DNA of 64,000 bases from Vicinamibacterales bacterium (GTDB lineage: Bacteria > Acidobacteriota > Vicinamibacteria > Vicinamibacterales > UBA823): the NCBI GenBank assembly GCA_036012125.1, contig DASCOS010000004.1, positions 1 to 64,000 of the forward strand, in the 5' to 3' direction. The translations under genes were made by a program, and so were the position numbers. The notes below the pieces were generated by a model. It ran no database searches and was not told the DNA's origin. It worked only from the letters and a program-made list of their open reading frames with translations. Below, one piece after another: positions 8,487 to 16,634 of this stretch (its first letter is position 1; every line of letters starts with the position of its first letter).

Positions 8487-9824
8487 TCAGGCGTTCGCCA
8501 TCTCAGTGAGGTCGGCGGGTAGTGCTTCGAGATGCTCCCGAACACGGGCAAGGAACTGGAAGGCGGCCATGCCATCACTTGCACGGTGGTCGAAGGTAAG
8601 AGACATCATCATGACCGGCCTGATTGTGATGGCTTCATCGACCACAACCGGCCGCTTAATTACAGCACCGAGGCCAAGAATCGCCACCTCGGGCTGATTC
8701 AGAATGGGCGTGCCGGTGAGGCCTCCGAAGATACCGGGGTTCGTCAGTGTGAAAGTGCCACCCTGTACATCTTCTGGCGTGAGACGGTGAGATCGTGCGC
8801 GCACAGCTAATTCTTTTATCGACTTTGCAAACCCTGCGAGAGACCTCTCTTCAGCCTTACGGATCACCGGCACAATTAGCTCACCTGACTCAGGCAGCGC
8901 AACGGCGATTCCAAGATTAACCGACGGCTTCAGCACGATCTCGTCGCCAACAACCGAGGCGTTCAATGCACGAAACTCCCCAAGAGCTTTAACCGCCGCC
9001 TCTGCAACAAGCACGGTATAAGTAAGCGGTGCACCCACGCTCGCCTCAAAACGTTGACCGGCCGTTTCCATTAGTTCAGCAGCACGCGACATGTCGCAAT
9101 CAACAATGGCCGTTGCGTGGGGACTGATCCGCGTGGACCAACTCATGTGGTGCGCGATCTTCTTACGCACTGCCGACATCTGTATCCGCTCATCTCCGTC
9201 CTGCGGTTGATACAGGTACTCCTTTGGAGGGCTGCCCGCGGAGTTATCCGACTCTAAGGGCGAGGTTGCTTGTTGGCGAATATACTGCTCGACGTCACGC
9301 TTTGTCACACGACCACCGTGGCCAGAGCCCTGTAACGTTGCCAATGTGTCGAGCGACATGCCACAGCGCTCTGCGGTCTTAAGAACGGCTGGGCTAAACG
9401 AATGCGACGGAGTCGTCGACGCAGACGGTTCGTCGGTCTTCTCGGATTCTCGCCTGAAGGAAATCACCTGGGACGATTGCGCTGCCTGAAAATGGCCACC
9501 CGGTTCATCCCCCTTCTTTCCATCCGGTTCACTTGTATCGGCCTTCGATTGCCTGCCTTCGCCGGGGGAGGCAGTTTTCACATCCTCTCCGGATTCAGTA
9601 ATCACCGCCACAGGCGTTCCAATATCAACCGTTTCGCCCTCCTTCACAAGAATCTCGGTTAACGTCCCCGCCGCAGGAGCCGGCACCTCAGTGTCAACCT
9701 TGTCGGTCGTGATTTCAAAGAGAGGTTCATCACGGTCAACAACGTCGCCAACCTTTTTCAACCACTTAATAATTGTGCCTTCGGCGATCGACTCCCCCAT
9801 TTGGGGCATTACTATTTCAATCAT
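8487..9824 (-). CDS. 2-oxoacid dehydrogenase E2 (dihydrolipoamide acyltransferase)
   Basis: Core E2 subunit of a 2-oxoacid dehydrogenase complex, transferring acyl groups from lipoate to CoA; 445 aa. The domains in order are: one lipoyl domain (1-75) with the lipoylated Lys in EITTDKVDTE; a charged/Ser-rich linker; an E3/E1-binding peripheral domain at ~143-180 (SPAVLKTAERCG...GRVTKRDV); and a catalytic domain from ~215 ending in SLTFDHRASDGMAAFQF, the DHRxxDG active site. It lies 30 bp downstream of E1beta in an operon E1alpha-E1beta-E2. The single lipoyl domain and split E1 suit branched-chain or acetoin/pyruvate-type complexes. No E3 (lpd) gene lies nearby. Confidence 0.9.
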   Translation of the reverse strand: MIEIVMPQMGESIAEGTIIKWLKKVGDVVDRDEPLFEITTDKVDTEVPAPAAGTLTEILVKEGETVDIGTPVAVITESGEDVKTASPGEGRQSKADTSEPDGKKGDEPGGHFQAAQSSQVISFRRESEKTDEPSASTTPSHSFSPAVLKTAERCGMSLDTLATLQGSGHGGRVTKRDVEQYIRQQATSPLESDNSAGSPPKEYLYQPQDGDERIQMSAVRKKIAHHMSWSTRISPHATAIVDCDMSRAAELMETAGQRFEASVGAPLTYTVLVAEAAVKALGEFRALNASVVGDEIVLKPSVNLGIAVALPESGELIVPVIRKAEERSLAGFAKSIKELAVRARSHRLTPEDVQGGTFTLTNPGIFGGLTGTPILNQPEVAILGLGAVIKRPVVVDEAITIRPVMMMSLTFDHRASDGMAAFQFLARVREHLEALPADLTEMANA

Positions 9825-9854
9825 GATGCTGGAAGCAGGCTCATCTAAATAGGG

Positions 9855-10829
9855 TTAGTACTCCAAAACGTTCTTAGCGGCAGTATAGATCTTTTCCTCG
9901 GTCGGAAGCATCGCATCCTCTAGTGACGCCGCGAAGGGAGACGGAACGTCCAATGCGCCCACTCGTGTCACCGGCGCGTCAAGCACATCAAATGCCTCCT
10001 GCGCGATGATCGCCGCCACCTCACCACCGAAGCCACCGGTGAGCTGTGCTTCATGGACGACCAGTGCACGGGAGGTTTTTCGCACGCTCACTAGAAACGT
10101 GTCCCGGTCCAGCGGGCATAGGCTGCGCAAATCGACAACCTCGCATTCGGCACCCTCCCGCGATAATCGCTCGGCCACCGCCAGCGATTCGTGAACCATT
10201 GCACCATATGTTACAACCGTTAAATCTGATCCCTCTCTTTTGACGTCGGCGACACCTATCGGAACCACGTAGTCCTCATCAGGCACGTCCTCCTTGATCC
10301 TGCGGTAGAGGTGCTTGTGTTCAAAGTAGACCACTGGATTGTTGTCTCGGATTGCTGCAATCAGCAATCCCTTAGCGTCGTAAGGCGTTGAAGGCTGAAC
10401 CACCTTCAAGCCTGGCACATGCGTGAACCACGCTTCGGGGTTCTGTGAATGGTAGGGTCCACCACGAAAGCCACCCCCCGCAGGACCTCGGAAGACAACT
10501 GGCATCGGAATGCCCCAGCGGTAGTAGTTCTTCGCGGCGTAGTTGACAATTTGATCGAACGCACAGGCAATGAAATCAGCAAACTGAAACTCGACAACCG
10601 GCCGGAGGCCCTCAACAGCTGCTCCACACGCTGCACCGGTAAAGCCACTCTCGCTGATCGGCGTATCGATTACGCGATCTTCACCAAACTCATCCAGAAA
10701 GCCGACGGTTACTTTGAAGGCCCCGCCAAAAACCGCAATGTCCTCACCAAGGAGAATCACGTTGTCATCGCGCCTCATCTCGTCGCGCAATGCCTGACTG
10801 ATCGCCTCGAGGTAGGTGATAACCGCCAT
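9855..10829 (-). CDS. 2-oxoacid dehydrogenase E1 component, beta subunit
   Basis: Beta subunit of heterotetrameric thiamine-diphosphate-dependent E1 (transketolase-like), 324 aa. The sequence shows GEDIAVFGGAFKVTVGF, the substrate/ThDP strand PISESGFTGAACGAAVEG with the conserved Glu, PVVFRGPAGGGFRGGPYHSQNPEAWF and a C-terminal transketolase-C domain from ~200. It starts at ATG 10829, 9 nt after the E1alpha stop. Together with E1alpha it decarboxylates a 2-oxoacid, pyruvate or a branched-chain acid, and passes the acyl group to E2. Confidence 0.92.
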   Translation of the reverse strand: MAVITYLEAISQALRDEMRRDDNVILLGEDIAVFGGAFKVTVGFLDEFGEDRVIDTPISESGFTGAACGAAVEGLRPVVEFQFADFIACAFDQIVNYAAKNYYRWGIPMPVVFRGPAGGGFRGGPYHSQNPEAWFTHVPGLKVVQPSTPYDAKGLLIAAIRDNNPVVYFEHKHLYRRIKEDVPDEDYVVPIGVADVKREGSDLTVVTYGAMVHESLAVAERLSREGAECEVVDLRSLCPLDRDTFLVSVRKTSRALVVHEAQLTGGFGGEVAAIIAQEAFDVLDAPVTRVGALDVPSPFAASLEDAMLPTEEKIYTAAKNVLEY

Positions 10830-10838
10830 AGGATTACC

Positions 10839-11867
10839 TCACGGTGCGAAGAGCCGGTCTGTCACGCTGTCGGGCGATGCCTCAGGCTGTGCCTCGGCCC
10901 ACACCACCGCATCCTCAATCGTCTGGACGCATTCATTGTTGATCGCTTGCACCTCAGCCTCGCCTAGCCCACCGGCCCCGGACAGGTACTCAGCGAACAG
11001 TCGCAGCGGGTCACGCCTCTCCCAAAACTCTCGCAAGTCAGCACTGACATAGCCCATGTCGTCATGCTCGCCGTGCCCGCGAGCACGAAACGTCTTGAAC
11101 TCAACCAAATAGGGTCCATTGCCAGCACGCGCGTGATCAATCGCTCGCCTGGCCACGCGTCTGACTTCGAAGATGTCGTTGCCGAAGGCAACCTCTGACG
11201 GAATATTGAAGGCCGGTGCACGGTCAGCCACATTCTCAACCGGCATTTGTTTTTCAATGGTGGTCGAATAGGCAAAGCAGTTATTTTCCACAACGACGAC
11301 CAGAGGCAATTTGTGAATGGCCGCAAAGTTGAGGCCTTCGTAAAAATCACCAGGACTGGTGGCCCCATCACCAGTAAAAGCGATATAAACCCGCGGCTGC
11401 TTTCTGATTTTAAAGGCAAGTGCGAATCCTGCACCCGACGGGATCCAGGAAGCCATCGAACCGTTATGGTAGGGCGCGATGCCGTACTGCCGGATGTCAG
11501 CAAAGAACAGGCCAAGTTCGCGGCCGTGCGCCGGTGGTACATCGCGGCCCAGCCATCGGGCAATAACGTGTTTCGGCTCGACGCCACGTAAAAACCATCC
11601 TGCCAAACCACGCGCGACTGTCGAGAAGTAGTCGTCTCGCTCAAGGAGACTGACAACACCAGTACAAATTGCTTCCTGCCCGATCGCCAGATAGACAGCA
11701 CCGACGATCTTCCCCTGGCGGTAGAGGGCGGCCAGTTTCTGGTCGCAAGCACGAGCCAATCGCATCGTCCGGTACCAGACCGCTAATTGGTCACGTGAGA
11801 TGATTTCGTCGGTTGCGATCGAGGTCCTGTCAAGTGCTGGGTCTAGAAAAATCTCGGACTTCGACAT
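10839..11867 (-). CDS. 2-oxoacid dehydrogenase E1 component, alpha subunit
   Basis: ThDP-binding alpha subunit. The diphosphate/Mg motif starts at GDGATSPGDFYEG and ends with VVVVENNCFA (GDG...NN). The conserved phosphorylation-loop-like FRARGHGEHDD is also present, as in BCKDH/PDH alpha. I start it at ATG 11867 (MSKSEIF), with GGTGG 5 nt upstream, rather than GTG 11876. It follows the M16 peptidase stop closely (about 12 nt), so the 2-oxoacid genes may be co-transcribed with the peptidases. Length ~342 aa is normal. Confidence 0.92.
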   Translation of the reverse strand: MSKSEIFLDPALDRTSIATDEIISRDQLAVWYRTMRLARACDQKLAALYRQGKIVGAVYLAIGQEAICTGVVSLLERDDYFSTVARGLAGWFLRGVEPKHVIARWLGRDVPPAHGRELGLFFADIRQYGIAPYHNGSMASWIPSGAGFALAFKIRKQPRVYIAFTGDGATSPGDFYEGLNFAAIHKLPLVVVVENNCFAYSTTIEKQMPVENVADRAPAFNIPSEVAFGNDIFEVRRVARRAIDHARAGNGPYLVEFKTFRARGHGEHDDMGYVSADLREFWERRDPLRLFAEYLSGAGGLGEAEVQAINNECVQTIEDAVVWAEAQPEASPDSVTDRLFAP

Positions 11868-11879
11868 AATTACCACCGG

Positions 11880-13376
11880 TCACTGACTGTTACCCGCCGT
11901 CGTGACCAGGGTTCCCTGGTCGTCATACACATCAACGGGACCGAAAGAGGTTAGCGCGTCAGAGATCCGCTCCCCATCACCAACGGCGACAATGTGTAGC
12001 CGATCGGCATCGAGATACTTCATCGCAACTTCCTGTACTTGCTCGCGCGTTACCGACATAATTCGCTCGGGATACCGTTCCCAATAATCGTCTGTTAGGT
12101 CGTAGAGATGACGGACGACGGAATTGCCGAGTAAGGTGCTCGGCGACTCGAGAGAAAGTGCAAAGCTCGCAATGATCGATCTCTTGGCATCCTGGAATTC
12201 CTGTTCGGGAACCACTTCATCGCGGATTCTCTTCAACTCTCGGAGCAACTCGGCCAAAGCATCTCCAGTTACTTCAGTGCGTATCTCGGTGGAAGCCTCC
12301 CAATCACCGCGATACCGCAGCGCCGTGAAGGAACTGTAAGCGCCATAGGTGTAGCCTTTGTCCTCACGCAGGTTCATAAATAGACGTCCTGTTGCACCGC
12401 CTCCTAGAATCTGATTCATCACCGTGAGAACGTCGTAGTCCTGACTGGTGCGTTTAATTGCCTGTGTACCAACAACAAGATTCGTTTGGACAGATGCAGC
12501 ACGGTTGATTAAGTAGAGCTTCGACGGACCGATGGGTTCAGGGTCTTGTACCGTCGGCCGTGGTCTCTCCGTTCGAGCCCACGCACCGAGGTGCTTCTCC
12601 ACCAAGGTGCGCGCATCAACCATTGAGATGTCGCCGGCCATAGCAAACACGGCATGGTCGGGAATATAGTGCGTTCGGTGAAAGCTGAGCAGGTCGTCAC
12701 GCGTGGTCCTATCGAGTGTCTCCGGTGTCGCCGAGGTTCGGCCAGCAGGATGGTTGCCATAAATGGCTCCATTGAGGCGTTCGACCGCCAGAAAGCCTGG
12801 CCGAGTCCTTTGCTGCATTAAACCAGCACGCTCACGGTCTTTAAACAAAGCGAGCTCCTCCTCAGGAAAGGAAGGCCGGAGTAGAACGTCGGCTGCTAGG
12901 GCCATCGTCTGTTCGAGGTGCTCCGTGAGGCTCGAACCGCTCATGCTCGTGGCCTGTAACGACATGTCCGTGGAGATGGCCAAACGAGAGGCATGGGTCT
13001 CAAGCGCTTCGGCTATTTCCACTGAAGAAAGGTTCTCCGTACCTTCCCGCAACAGTGACGCCGTAAAACTGGCTAGACCCGCATGATCGGGAGGATCGTA
13101 GTAGCCACCAGCTCCGATCAGAATCATCTGAAACGAAACGATCGGCACGCGCCGATCTTCGAGCACCATCAGATGTAAGCCATTATCAAGGTCGGCTTCC
13201 TCGGCCCTCGGTAAATTAACTTGGAGGATTTCGTCGGAGACCGGTGCCAAACCCTTGACTTCGGCACCGACGATTGATTGAGTCTGTAACTCCTTGGCCT
13301 GAAGGTGAACACCAACCAGCGATACAACAGCCGACAACATGCATCCCAATACGACGTGGGACCACCGTACGCACAT
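11880..13376 (-). CDS. M16-family peptidase, non-catalytic subunit
   Basis: Second half of a two-protein M16 (pitrilysin/insulinase-like) peptidase; 498 aa with an N-terminal signal (VVLGCMLSAVVSLVGVHLQA), so periplasmic. The position where active M16 proteins have HxxEH reads GLASFTASLLREGT, so the zinc site is lost. The R/Y substrate-binding region is retained at GYTYGAYSSF. This matches the known arrangement in which an inactive subunit pairs with an active one. Its ATG (13376) overlaps the stop of the active partner by one base, implying translational coupling. Confidence 0.88.
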   Translation of the reverse strand: MCVRWSHVVLGCMLSAVVSLVGVHLQAKELQTQSIVGAEVKGLAPVSDEILQVNLPRAEEADLDNGLHLMVLEDRRVPIVSFQMILIGAGGYYDPPDHAGLASFTASLLREGTENLSSVEIAEALETHASRLAISTDMSLQATSMSGSSLTEHLEQTMALAADVLLRPSFPEEELALFKDRERAGLMQQRTRPGFLAVERLNGAIYGNHPAGRTSATPETLDRTTRDDLLSFHRTHYIPDHAVFAMAGDISMVDARTLVEKHLGAWARTERPRPTVQDPEPIGPSKLYLINRAASVQTNLVVGTQAIKRTSQDYDVLTVMNQILGGGATGRLFMNLREDKGYTYGAYSSFTALRYRGDWEASTEIRTEVTGDALAELLRELKRIRDEVVPEQEFQDAKRSIIASFALSLESPSTLLGNSVVRHLYDLTDDYWERYPERIMSVTREQVQEVAMKYLDADRLHIVAVGDGERISDALTSFGPVDVYDDQGTLVTTAGNSQ

Positions 13377-14749
13377 CAGAAATTCCCCTGCCCCGGAACC
13401 TGGTCTGTTTGCGCACCAGCTGGCCTCGGGACTGTGATAATGACCGACCTGTTAGTTTCGTTGAGATAAGTGCTCGCCACCCGTCGCAGGTCTTCCGCTG
13501 ACACCGCACCGACGCGCTCAGCGCGTGAGTTAATAAGCGAAGGGTCGTCATAGAAGAGTGCATACCGTGACAGAGTGATGGCACGCTGAAGTGAACTCCC
13601 TAAACTTGAAACAAACGACCGCCGTGCGCCATTGCGTGCTTTGGCGAGTTCCCAGTCCTCGACAGGTTCAACCTTGATCCGCTCGATTTGGTTGTAGATG
13701 GCGGTTTCGAGCGCGCCAATGTCTGCCCCGGGTGCGGCAATGCCGACCAACCGGAACAGGCTCGGACCACGGTTACTGACCGCAAACGCACCAACGTTTA
13801 CGCCAAGCTGGGTATCCCGGACGATGGCTTGGTAGAGTCGCGAGCTCCGTCCAGACGACAGTATGGTCGCGAGCACACTGAGGGCATCGTGGTTAGCAGT
13901 CAGGCTCTCCGGAATGTGATACGCGACATCAATGCGCGATAAACGAGCCAGTGGGTCATCGTAGCTTGCCCGGCGCTCCTCAGTCTGCGGTAACTCTGTC
14001 AGATCCACAGTGGGCGGTTCGGGCTGGCGTGGAATCCGTCCAAAGTACTGCCGAACCTTCTCGAGTGCCACCTCGGCGTCAATGTCACCAACGAGCGCAA
14101 GAACAGCGTTGTTCGGCGCATAATAGGTCCGGAAGAACGACGCTATGTCCACCACAGTAGCCGCAGTGAGGTCAGTCATTGATCCAATTGTCGAGTGTGA
14201 GTAGGCGAAATTGCTATAAGCCAGTTCATCAATCGTCTCGAACGTGTGCCCGTAGGGTTGGTTGTCAATCCTGAGCCTGCGCTCCTCCTGTACCGCTTGG
14301 CGCTGGTTATCAAGATTTTCCTGGGTAATATCGAGCGAGGCCATCCGATCGGCCTCAAGGAATAAGCCAAGGTCGAGTTGGTTTGAAGGAAGCCGTTCAA
14401 AATAAAGAGTTCGATCCTTATCGGTCGTTCCATTGACGTCGCCACCGTTGTTGGCGATGAGTAGGAAGTGCTCGCCATCGCCGACGTTCTCTGACCCTTC
14501 GAACATCATGTGCTCAAAAAGATGGGCGAACCCTGTGAGCCCTCGGCGCTCGTTACGTGAACCAACGTCGTAATTTACAGCGATCGAGATCACCGGCGCC
14601 ACGTGGTCTTCTGCGATGATTACTCGTAGACCATTTTGAAGTGTCGTGTCCGTGAACTCGACGGTCTGACCAACCACACCGGTTCCTGAACCGAAAATCC
14701 CCGTCGCGATTATGACCGCTTGCCAGTTCCATCGCGTGCATCTCAGCAT
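13376..14749 (-). CDS. M16-family zinc peptidase, catalytic subunit
   Basis: Zinc metallopeptidase, 457 aa, with a signal peptide (QAVIIATGIFGSGTGVVGQ) for export. The inverted zinc motif HLFEHMMFEG (HxxEH) is intact in the N-terminal domain (~76-85), with the distal Glu in EERRLRIDNQPYG. It probably degrades short peptides in the periplasm as a heterodimer with the downstream inactive partner. The C-terminal PF05193 domain contains a YQAIVRDTQLGVNVGAF-type strand. It is first in the predicted operon and is separated by ~43 bp from the ACT gene. Confidence 0.9.
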   Translation of the reverse strand: MLRCTRWNWQAVIIATGIFGSGTGVVGQTVEFTDTTLQNGLRVIIAEDHVAPVISIAVNYDVGSRNERRGLTGFAHLFEHMMFEGSENVGDGEHFLLIANNGGDVNGTTDKDRTLYFERLPSNQLDLGLFLEADRMASLDITQENLDNQRQAVQEERRLRIDNQPYGHTFETIDELAYSNFAYSHSTIGSMTDLTAATVVDIASFFRTYYAPNNAVLALVGDIDAEVALEKVRQYFGRIPRQPEPPTVDLTELPQTEERRASYDDPLARLSRIDVAYHIPESLTANHDALSVLATILSSGRSSRLYQAIVRDTQLGVNVGAFAVSNRGPSLFRLVGIAAPGADIGALETAIYNQIERIKVEPVEDWELAKARNGARRSFVSSLGSSLQRAITLSRYALFYDDPSLINSRAERVGAVSAEDLRRVASTYLNETNRSVIITVPRPAGAQTDQVPGQGNF

Positions 14750-14792
14750 GCGTTTCTCCCGTAAGACCTAGCTTCACCGAGTCTGTCAGCCA

Positions 14793-15176
14793 CTACACAC
14801 CGGCGATGGTTGAAGCCTTCACCGCGTCATCCACTCCCAGCACGATCGTCGCCATCGGATGGCCTTCGATCACGGAACCATAGGCATGGTCGACGTTGAT
14901 GCCTGCATTGGCCATCATTCGCCCGACCGTCTTTAGTACGCCAGGACCGTTTGGCACTTCCAAGTACAAAATCTGCCGTGTTTCAACGTCGTGGTGCTGA
15001 TCGCGGAGCACGCCTTCCGCGTGGATGTGGTTGTCAACCACTAGGCGGAGTAAGACATCAGCATCGAGACTGAACGCAAGAATATTGACTTGTTCATCCG
15101 ACAGAAGCTGGCACACATTAGTCAGTGCGCCGGGATTGTTTGGGAGTCGCAGGGACAGTTCGGTTCGGACAGCCAT
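14793..15176 (-). CDS. ACT-domain protein (tandem ACT)
   Basis: A 127-aa protein made of two ACT-type regulatory domains: residues 1-65 (ELSLRLPNNPGALTNVCQLL) and 67-127 (ILYLEVPNGPGVLKTVGRMM). Such free-standing ACT pairs usually bind amino acids and regulate metabolism; no enzymatic domain is present. It is divergently transcribed from the aminotransferase at 15314, which would fit amino-acid sensing, but the ligand is unknown. Confidence 0.75.
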   Translation of the reverse strand: MAVRTELSLRLPNNPGALTNVCQLLSDEQVNILAFSLDADVLLRLVVDNHIHAEGVLRDQHHDVETRQILYLEVPNGPGVLKTVGRMMANAGINVDHAYGSVIEGHPMATIVLGVDDAVKASTIAGV

Positions 15177-15313
15177 AGTGTTCTCTACAACAACGGTGTA
15201 ACCCTACGATCATACCCGCCTTCAAGACCAAGTGATACCAGTGTCTTGAGAACTCGCATGTGTGTAGGTACTGCTAGCTATGAACCAAGGGGATGCGCTA
15301 GGATCGGATTCTT

Positions 15314-16525
15314 ATGACAGTTGCCACATCAACCATTCAAGTCGCCAGTCGCGTCCACGGGTTCTCCTACGCCATTCGGAACATCGTAGCGGAGGCTAAG
15401 AAAGTTGAGGCGGTCGGCACACGTGTCCGGTACCTAAATATTGGCGATCCGATTCCGTTCGGGTTTAAGACTCCCCAGCATCTCCTCGATGCCGTCCAGC
15501 GCGCGATGCACGACGGACTGAACGGCTATACATCGTCTCCAGGTATAGAGCCAGCACGTGAAGCGGTGGCCGAGGACTTCTCGGGCCGTGGCCTCAACAT
15601 TCCGGCCGACCGCGTGTTGCTTACCATGGGAACGTCTGAGGGAATTGAGTTGGCACTTACTGCGTTAGTGGACCCTGGCGAGGAAGTGCTCGTGCCGGTC
15701 CCAACCTATCCACTCTATACCGCTGTGCTCGCCAAGCTAGGTGCAAATGCTTCGTATTATCAAACCGATCAAAATAATAACTGGATGCCAGATCTCGATC
15801 ACATCGAGAGTCTGATCGGGCCTCGCACGAGGGCGCTAGTGGTGATCAATCCGAACAACCCAACGGGGGCTGTTTACTCGGACAGTACGCGTCGCAAACT
15901 TCTGGAACTGGCAAATCGTCACAGTTTGCTTCTACTAGCGGACGAAGTTTATGCCGATCTTGCATACGATGGTCCGATCTCACCAATCGGCAGTCTCGAC
16001 CCCGAGGCACCTGTTATTTCTTTTTCATCGTTGTCGAAAGCCTACCTAGCGCCTGGGTGGCGCGCGGGTTGGATGGCCGTAGGTACCAGCGATCGACTCA
16101 ACGACCTCTTGGCCGCAATCAAGAAACTGGCCGACGGCCGGCTATGCAGTACAGCTCCGATGCAGGCAGCGATCACTGCGGCTTTAACCCAGAAGAGCTC
16201 AGATCAAGACACTTTTCGCGCCGCCCTGCGCGAGCGCGCCGAGCTGACAACCGCAAGGTTGAATGCCATTGATGGCATGTCGTGCGTGGCGCCAACCGCT
16301 GCGTTCTATGCTGTCCCACAAATTACCCTGCCACCAAACAAGACTGACGAGGACTATGTCCTTGGCTTGCTACGATCGACCGGGGTGCTGTGCGTTCACG
16401 GCTCAGGCTTTGGCTTGCCACCTGGTGGCGGTTTCATGCGTGTCGTTTTTCTTGCGAACCCTCAAGAGTTGAACGAGATCTACGACTTGATTGATTCGTT
16501 CACGAGCGAGTTCCTGAGCACGTGA
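15314..16525 (+). CDS. Class I/II aminotransferase
   Basis: PLP-dependent aminotransferase, fold type I, 403 aa. Visible signatures are YLNIGDPIPFGFKTP, NGYTSSPGIEPAREAV, VVINPNNPTGAVYS, LLADEVYADLAYDG and ISFSSLSKAYLAPGWRAGWM, with the catalytic Lys in SLSKAY. It most resembles the AlaA/aspartate aminotransferase-like group acting on alanine or aromatic amino acids, but the substrate is not certain. It starts at ATG 15314 and is divergent from the ACT gene (137-bp gap containing both promoters). Confidence 0.88.
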   Translation: MTVATSTIQVASRVHGFSYAIRNIVAEAKKVEAVGTRVRYLNIGDPIPFGFKTPQHLLDAVQRAMHDGLNGYTSSPGIEPAREAVAEDFSGRGLNIPADRVLLTMGTSEGIELALTALVDPGEEVLVPVPTYPLYTAVLAKLGANASYYQTDQNNNWMPDLDHIESLIGPRTRALVVINPNNPTGAVYSDSTRRKLLELANRHSLLLLADEVYADLAYDGPISPIGSLDPEAPVISFSSLSKAYLAPGWRAGWMAVGTSDRLNDLLAAIKKLADGRLCSTAPMQAAITAALTQKSSDQDTFRAALRERAELTTARLNAIDGMSCVAPTAAFYAVPQITLPPNKTDEDYVLGLLRSTGVLCVHGSGFGLPPGGGFMRVVFLANPQELNEIYDLIDSFTSEFLST

Positions 16526-16634
16526 AGGATGTGAACCAGTCGCGATTGAAACGCCGAAAGAGACCGGCTGGGTTCCTTGATGTCAGATCTGTTCTCTGCC
16601 TAAATTTACCTACACGTTGTGGGGACCGGTCGGC

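Noticed and set aside
10964-11752. 262-codon open frame overlapping E1alpha on the same strand
   Set aside because: Out-of-frame shadow of a clear E1alpha coding sequence, with no domain signal.
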